Assembly (NCBI RefSeq): GCF_030867095.1
Contig: NC_081835.1
Span: 19,724,501 to 19,788,500, forward strand
From: Alligator mississippiensis
Taxonomy: Eukaryota > Chordata > Crocodylia > Alligatoridae
Reading direction: 5' to 3'
DNA length: 64,000 nucleotides
In this document: positions 59,294-64,000 of the stretch, piece after piece
How the letters are laid out: each line of letters opens with the position of its first letter
Numbering within the stretch: the first letter of the stretch is position 1
Program-made: the position numbers and the translations under genes
The notes under the pieces: model-generated
The model's database searches: none
Told to the model about the DNA's origin: nothing
The model's input: only the letters and a program-made list of their open reading frames with translations

Positions 59294-61354
59294 AGTTTGA
59301 CGCCTTTGCTCCAAGGGATTTCACCTCGTGAAGTGAGAAGGAGTTGGGCACTCCAGTACCTTGGAGGATCTGGGCCTTGAGTACTGCTGCGGCTGGGGGG
59401 GTGCCCTGTGAGGACCGAGCAGATCACGGCTTTTGAGACTTGCCTCAGTGGTTGTCTACGCACTTTGCTCTGGGCCAGCCTGCCTTGCTTTTTTGCTGTG
59501 AGGCTCCACAGACAGAATTTCTTGGCCTTGCCTCGTCTTTTGAAGGTTCTGGTCAAAAGAGTGGTATCACAGCCAGCCTCTTTCACCGCAAGGGATTAGG
59601 AATAAGCAAAAACTTGTCCCACTCACTTCCATGGGGTGGAGGGGGGTTGGAAACAGTCATATGGTTGAGTAAGTTTTTGATGATTGCTTGCAGTGAGCTC
59701 CTCTGAGGCCAAGCCCTTTGGGAGGCAGGGAGAGAAGCCTGGGAGTGACCAGGGCCTGGAGTTACCCTACCATAATTTATTCCTGGGCAGGTTACTTCCC
59801 CACCCACCTTCCCATCTCTGCAAGGGGCTTCCTGGTCAGCCTCTTGTTGCCTGTCTCACCAGAGCCACTCTGCTTGTGTTCCACATTTTAGAAATAACCA
59901 ATGGTTTAAAAAACCCAGGTCAGAGAACTCTGCCTCCTTCCCCACTTCCTCCTCCTCTCTCACCTCCCAGCCACACCCCAGCTGCCCCCACCCCAGTCAG
60001 GCCTAGCCAGAGGGCACAACAGAAGTGTAAAGGGCCAAAACCTCCCAGGCACTGTACACACCATCTCTTGCCTGAGCGAGGGCTCTCAAGTGGGAGACTG
60101 CCTGGGGGCAAAGGGTCCAGGCTTGCACTGATCTCCATCAGGAACAGCGAGATGAAAGGGGCCTTGGAGAGATGCTGGGAGTGGCTACATCTTGCCCACC
60201 TGCCCTGACTCTCCAGAGGGGCTTTCCCAGCTTCGAAAAAGTAGCAGAGGACCAACTATGAAAGCCTCAGACCCTGTCCAAACTAAAGGTGACAAAGTCA
60301 CTTTGTGTCTGGCCTAAAACACATGACTGGGAGTCTGGGCCCCAGTGCTCATGAGTGATGGGAGCCGGAGCTGTGCCGAGACAGGATCAGGGAGGTAGCA
60401 GGAGCTTGGCTATCCGGCTATAAGTCTACATCCCCCATGGCGCTGACATGGCCCTGCCTAGGTATGCCAGGCGCCCTGGCAGGACATCAGAGCCCATATG
60501 CCTGCCTCAGATACAGCAAGTGCATCAGTTGGGTCTTTCTCCCACCAGCTGCCAAACATGATTCCTTTGTTGTTGCCTCATTTGTTGGCCCCTCAGGCCT
60601 GCCTCCACTGCCAGGCTGAGACCAAGCTAGAGAGAGCCCCATGCCCCAGAGAGTTTGCAGTCTCTGCAGCTCTGCATGGACCAGTAGGTCACCTGAGACC
60701 AGAGGCTGAGATTGGGGTGGGGCGTATGATTGGTGAGATAAAGGTAAAGTTTGGGCTGGAGAGCAGCAGTTGTGGCCATCGTGAAATGGCAGCTGGCTGG
60801 GGAATGGGAGTCATGTTCCCCAGGGCTAGGAGCATTGCCTGGGTCATCTCTTGTGGTGGGCCCTGCTCCCTATGGGGTGGGCACTGCCATGTGCCAGGGA
60901 TCAGCATTCATGGAGCAGGGGAGAACAGAGCTCCTTGTTCCCTGCAGCTGCTCTCACAGTTGGGTGGTTTCCTTCCTTGTTCGGGACTGTGGAGGCAAAT
61001 AACAGCCCCTTCAAGCGGAGTCCTTTCAGCTGCAAGGGCTGCACAAGAGAGACACTCATTCCAGGTCCGTAAGGCTCGGCTTTAATTGCCCATACGATGC
61101 TAATCTGCTGGAGGGGCTCAAGCGCTCCTTTATCTGAACCTCCCCCACCCCTCCCCTTCCCCTCTGCTGCTGTGATTCCCCTGGTGGAAATCTCCAACTC
61201 CTCTCAGCCCCTTCATGCAGTTTGCTTTGAGCCAGCCTGTAAGAGGAGTTCCCAGCCCCTCACAGCCCCTCTGCAGAGAAGCTGAGACAGAGGGACCCTG
61301 TTGTGAGTCCTGGCCCTCACCTGCAGGTTGTGTGTGGCTGGAGGCAGTAGCAGG
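59294..61354. other. Upstream flank of the coding exon; no other gene seen
   Basis: Frames at 59684-60208 and 60498-61085 show no domains. An acceptor-like CCTGGCCCTCACCTGCAG ends at about 61326, 29 bases before the proposed start codon. The 5' untranslated region may therefore be split by an upstream intron. No TATA box or CpG island is obvious. Confidence 0.35.
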
Positions 61355-61883
61355 ATGGAAGTCTCTTTCCCCTTTAGCTGGTGTCTGTGCCTTGGCTGCC
61401 TCCTTCTGCTGTGGCTGAAGCCAGGGAAACCAAGCTCAGACAGTCCAGAGTGCAGCCCAAGGAAAGACCCTTTGTGCTGGGAGTCTCTAGTGGCAATGCC
61501 CCCTTCCCAGCCAGAACCTGGCTGTGACAGGCTGGGAGGATGCAGGCTCCACTTCCTTGCTCCTGAGGAGCTGCCAGCCCTGGAAGAGGTGAGGGATGTC
61601 CCAGAGGAGCAGCAGATGGAGTTCAGGCAGATCCTGAAACAAGCCGGAGAGGGTCACAGCAAGCCAAGCCCTTCCCGGGCCAGGAACCTGCTTGACCGTC
61701 TCCAAACAGTGGAAGCCAGCGTGGCGGCCGTGGCATCCAGGCTGCAGAGGCTGCAGGAAGAGAACAAGCTCAACCTGAGCCGTGTGGAGGAGAGACTTGA
61801 CTCCCTGGTGGTCCTGCTGATGGGAATCCTGTCTGGCTGCAAGCTGTCCTGCGATGATTCTGTCCTGAAAACATCCATCCTGG
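61355..61883 (+). CDS. First coding exon of a secreted or membrane-anchored coiled-coil protein
   Basis: The start ATG at 61355 has a good context (GCAGGATGG). An in-frame TTG-led extension to 61328 is less likely. The exon encodes 176 codons plus one base. Residues 1-22 (MEVSFPFSWCLCLGCLLLLW) form a signal peptide or signal anchor. Residues 27-100 are Pro/Glu/Cys-rich, with Cys at 33, 41, 57 and 63. Residues about 108-157 form an amphipathic coiled coil (NLLDRLQTVEASVAAVASRL onward) with an N-glycosylation site at Asn140. A CKLSC pair (162, 166) follows. The exon ends at a TGG|GTGAGT donor in phase 1. A leader, coiled coil and Cys pair in one exon is typical of proteins that oligomerise before a C-terminal globular domain, such as fibrinogen-like or C1q-like families. 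That domain is not seen, and I do not recognise the gene. Confidence 0.72.
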
Positions 61884-61889
61884 GTGAGT
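61884..61889 (+). other. Splice donor GTGAGT
   Basis: TGG|GTGAGTG matches the vertebrate U1 donor consensus. Homology-like composition stops here, and the frame runs on only into intron-like sequence until 62026. Confidence 0.7.
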
Positions 61890-64000
61890 GCACTGGAGCT
61901 CTACTTCTGGGTCTACCAAGCCTCATTGTGCTGGCTTTTGGCCAAGACCAACCCAAGACTGGCTCAGATCCAAGTCCCCCTTTTCCCAAACCCATCAGGG
62001 ATGGGATGAAAGCAAGAGCGAGGTAATTGATTCTAGGTTTGGCTCCTCTCTTCTCAAAGGATTTCCACCCAGGAATGTTCCCTGCAGCTGAACAGGGTAA
62101 CTATGAACCAGTCCCCCATTTCAGCCCTCCCAAGCAGTTGGTCTGGTGATGAGTGGGCTTCATGGCACTCCAGGGCAGAATTCAGCTGTCAAGAGGTGCT
62201 TTAAGGAAGGAGATGTGCAAGGGCCAAGGAAGGCAAGGGAGGATGTGGCTAGGGCCAAAGGGAGCGGGAAGACTGACACCAAACCCAGGTGTGCCTGTAA
62301 CATCCTGGGCCCAGTGCATTGCTCTAGCAGGATGTTTAGATTTCATGTCATGCAGCTGTAGCAAACACTTCCTCAAGGGTTTTTAATGCAACTGAGTTGT
62401 GCAGGGATCATCCAGGCACTGGACAGGCTGTGAGGTGGGCCTGGAGTGGGGCTATCTTTATCCATCTCCCATTTCCCCTTACGGTTTTCTCTCCTTGGGG
62501 ACATTCTCTGTCCAGGTTTTCTTTCCCGAGAGCACAAACATTGTGCTGAGCCTAGTCACAAAGGGTCACACATCAGCAACAAGACACCGACATCTGCCTT
62601 CATTGTGGAGATCTTGCACCACTGGGCATTGGTCTCTTTGCACACAAGGGCACTCATGGTACAGGCAAAGACCACTGTGGGGAGCATTTCCCCCCAGACA
62701 CAGCCCCTCTTGAAAAAGCTCTGTGTCAGGGATAGCTCACTGTGATCGTTCACACTCCAGAAGCCTGCACAGCCTGGCTGGGCATCTGGCCGGGTGCTGC
62801 CAGTCTGTGCTTCTAAGGACAGTCCCTTCAATCCAGACATCACACGGTACCTCCTGGACTGCAAGGGCCCTGCTCCCCAGAGACATGCACTCTCTTTGAG
62901 AAACCTGAGCTGACCTGTCCAGCCCACATCCATCCCCAGCCAGTACTTGTTCAGTGCAGGAGGTGCAGTCAGGACCCACTCAGCATCTGCAAACCCTGCC
63001 CGACCCCAGTGGTATTGGCCAAACAGCTCCACTGTCCTGCTCTCCTTATCTCTCCTCGTCTGTTACCTGGCTTTCTCCTTGATTTTTCCCTTCTTTCCCC
63101 TTCCCCTCCCCTCTTTTTTTTTCCTCTTAACATTTTCCACCCCTCTCCCCTTTGATATCCAGACACCCCATCCATTCCTGTCCTGGCAGGAATTCCAGGC
63201 AGTCGGATGCCATCACAAAGAGAAAAGTCTGGGCTGTGTTGTCTGACACTTATAGCTACCAGGTTTTCTTGTGCGGTGAAGGGAACAGTTCTCTCTCTTG
63301 AAGCCCTGGCACAATCCCCATGCTGTTCTGCCCTTCCTCCTCTCGGCCCTCCAGACAGGGCCTCCCTCAGTAGACATCCTTGCTTTTTATTAGCCTGGAG
63401 CTAAGGAGAAAGGAGAGCGCTGGAAGCAGAGGAGAGGGTGAGGGGAGAGGATGCCATGGGCAGTGATCCAGCTGCCCCTGAGGAAGCAGACCTGTACTTC
63501 AGGGAGAGCTCTGGGCAAATCCTGACAAGTTCAGAAATCCCCTAGATTAGAGGCTAGTTTGTGTCTCTTGGCAGGCAGGTCTCAGGAAATACATGGGCAA
63601 ACACTACCAGAGCTTGTCTGAAGGACATTCTCCAGAGGCTCAAAATGCAGCAAAGAGGCAGTTTAAGGGCCTCCAGGAAGGATTCGGAGGCTGCAATGGT
63701 TCACCAGGGAGGAAAAATTAAAAGAGCCATGGCTGAGTGACAGGCAGGGCGTGGGGGCCATAACCAGCTATTGAATTTTGAAAGGGTGAAATGTTTGGGA
63801 TGAAGAGGACTTGCTTGAGCCCCAAGGCTGTGAGTAGATAGGATGAAATGCAAAAAGGAGAATACTGGGACAGTGACACCAGGAGGAAACCTGCTGAGCT
63901 AGGGACAGTCTCCCCAGGTTGATGCTGGAAGCTCCCTTTGCTGGAGACTTTAAAGCAAAAAAGTGTGTGGCCCTGGCTGTGAGTCACCATGAGTCATTTC
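61890..64000. other. Probable intron and right edge of window
   Basis: No second exon is certain. A long pyrimidine tract ending in TTTGATATCCAG at 63162 is the best acceptor candidate. From 63163 a phase-compatible frame stays open for about 240 bp, but its translation has no recognisable domain. The minus-strand frame 62556-63032 is long for this window but lacks any domain or splice support. Nothing is recognised beyond 63420. Confidence 0.35.

Noticed and set aside
62556-63032. Long minus-strand frame (158 residues) near the right edge
   Set aside because: No recognisable domain, no signal peptide and no splice framing. It lies in what is probably the intron of the + strand gene.

Overview
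The window looks like vertebrate nuclear DNA from a sauropsid, most likely a crocodilian and less likely a turtle. It has no operons, closely packed genes or long open frames. It carries many CR1 LINE 3' ends with CTATGAA- or TTATGTTC-type tails in both orientations. It also has several short non-autonomous hAT elements with CAGTGGTTCTCAA-like or CAGGGGCGGGCAA-like ends, and MIR/CORE-SINE-like repeats. The species call is inference from repeat content; no search was run.

Layout. 0-9 kb is mostly unique sequence holding three hAT-type elements, two of them one family in opposite orientation, plus a short minus-strand CR1 end. 9.4-14.7 kb is LINE-rich: CR1 at 9.4-10.2 kb, an L2-like scrap at 10.3-10.6 kb and CR1 at 14.0-14.7 kb. 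15-26 kb holds a minus-strand SINE, a hAT relic, a minus-strand CR1, a near-perfect 96-bp-arm palindrome at 20.5-20.8 kb, and a hAT copy at 24.5 kb with an exact 8-bp target duplication. 26-44 kb is largely unique, with scattered short SINE and CR1 pieces, a degenerate AATACA-type array at 32.6 kb and a CpG-enriched patch near 37.2 kb.

44.6-45.6 kb holds the most informative object. It is a 995-bp insertion of a Tx1/L1-like non-LTR element, bounded by an exact 17-bp direct repeat. It has an A-tail on the minus strand and its 5' segment is inverted relative to its 3' segment, which is the structure expected from twin priming. A tiny CR1 end lies inside its 3' region. 49.1-49.8 kb is a clear CR1 3' end with reverse transcriptase coding homology. 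50-61 kb is nearly repeat-free by eye and contains no gene I can support.

The only convincing host coding sequence is at the right edge (61355-61883, + strand). It is a probable first coding exon with a signal peptide, a coiled coil and a paired-cysteine motif, ending at a good splice donor. The rest of that gene lies at or beyond the right edge. I found no rRNA, tRNA, CRISPR or LTR element. Nothing here proves a new multi-gene system. The best second-look items are the inverted Tx1-like insertion, the palindrome, the unidentified secreted-protein exon and a dinucleotide-fold-like peptide at 12.2 kb.
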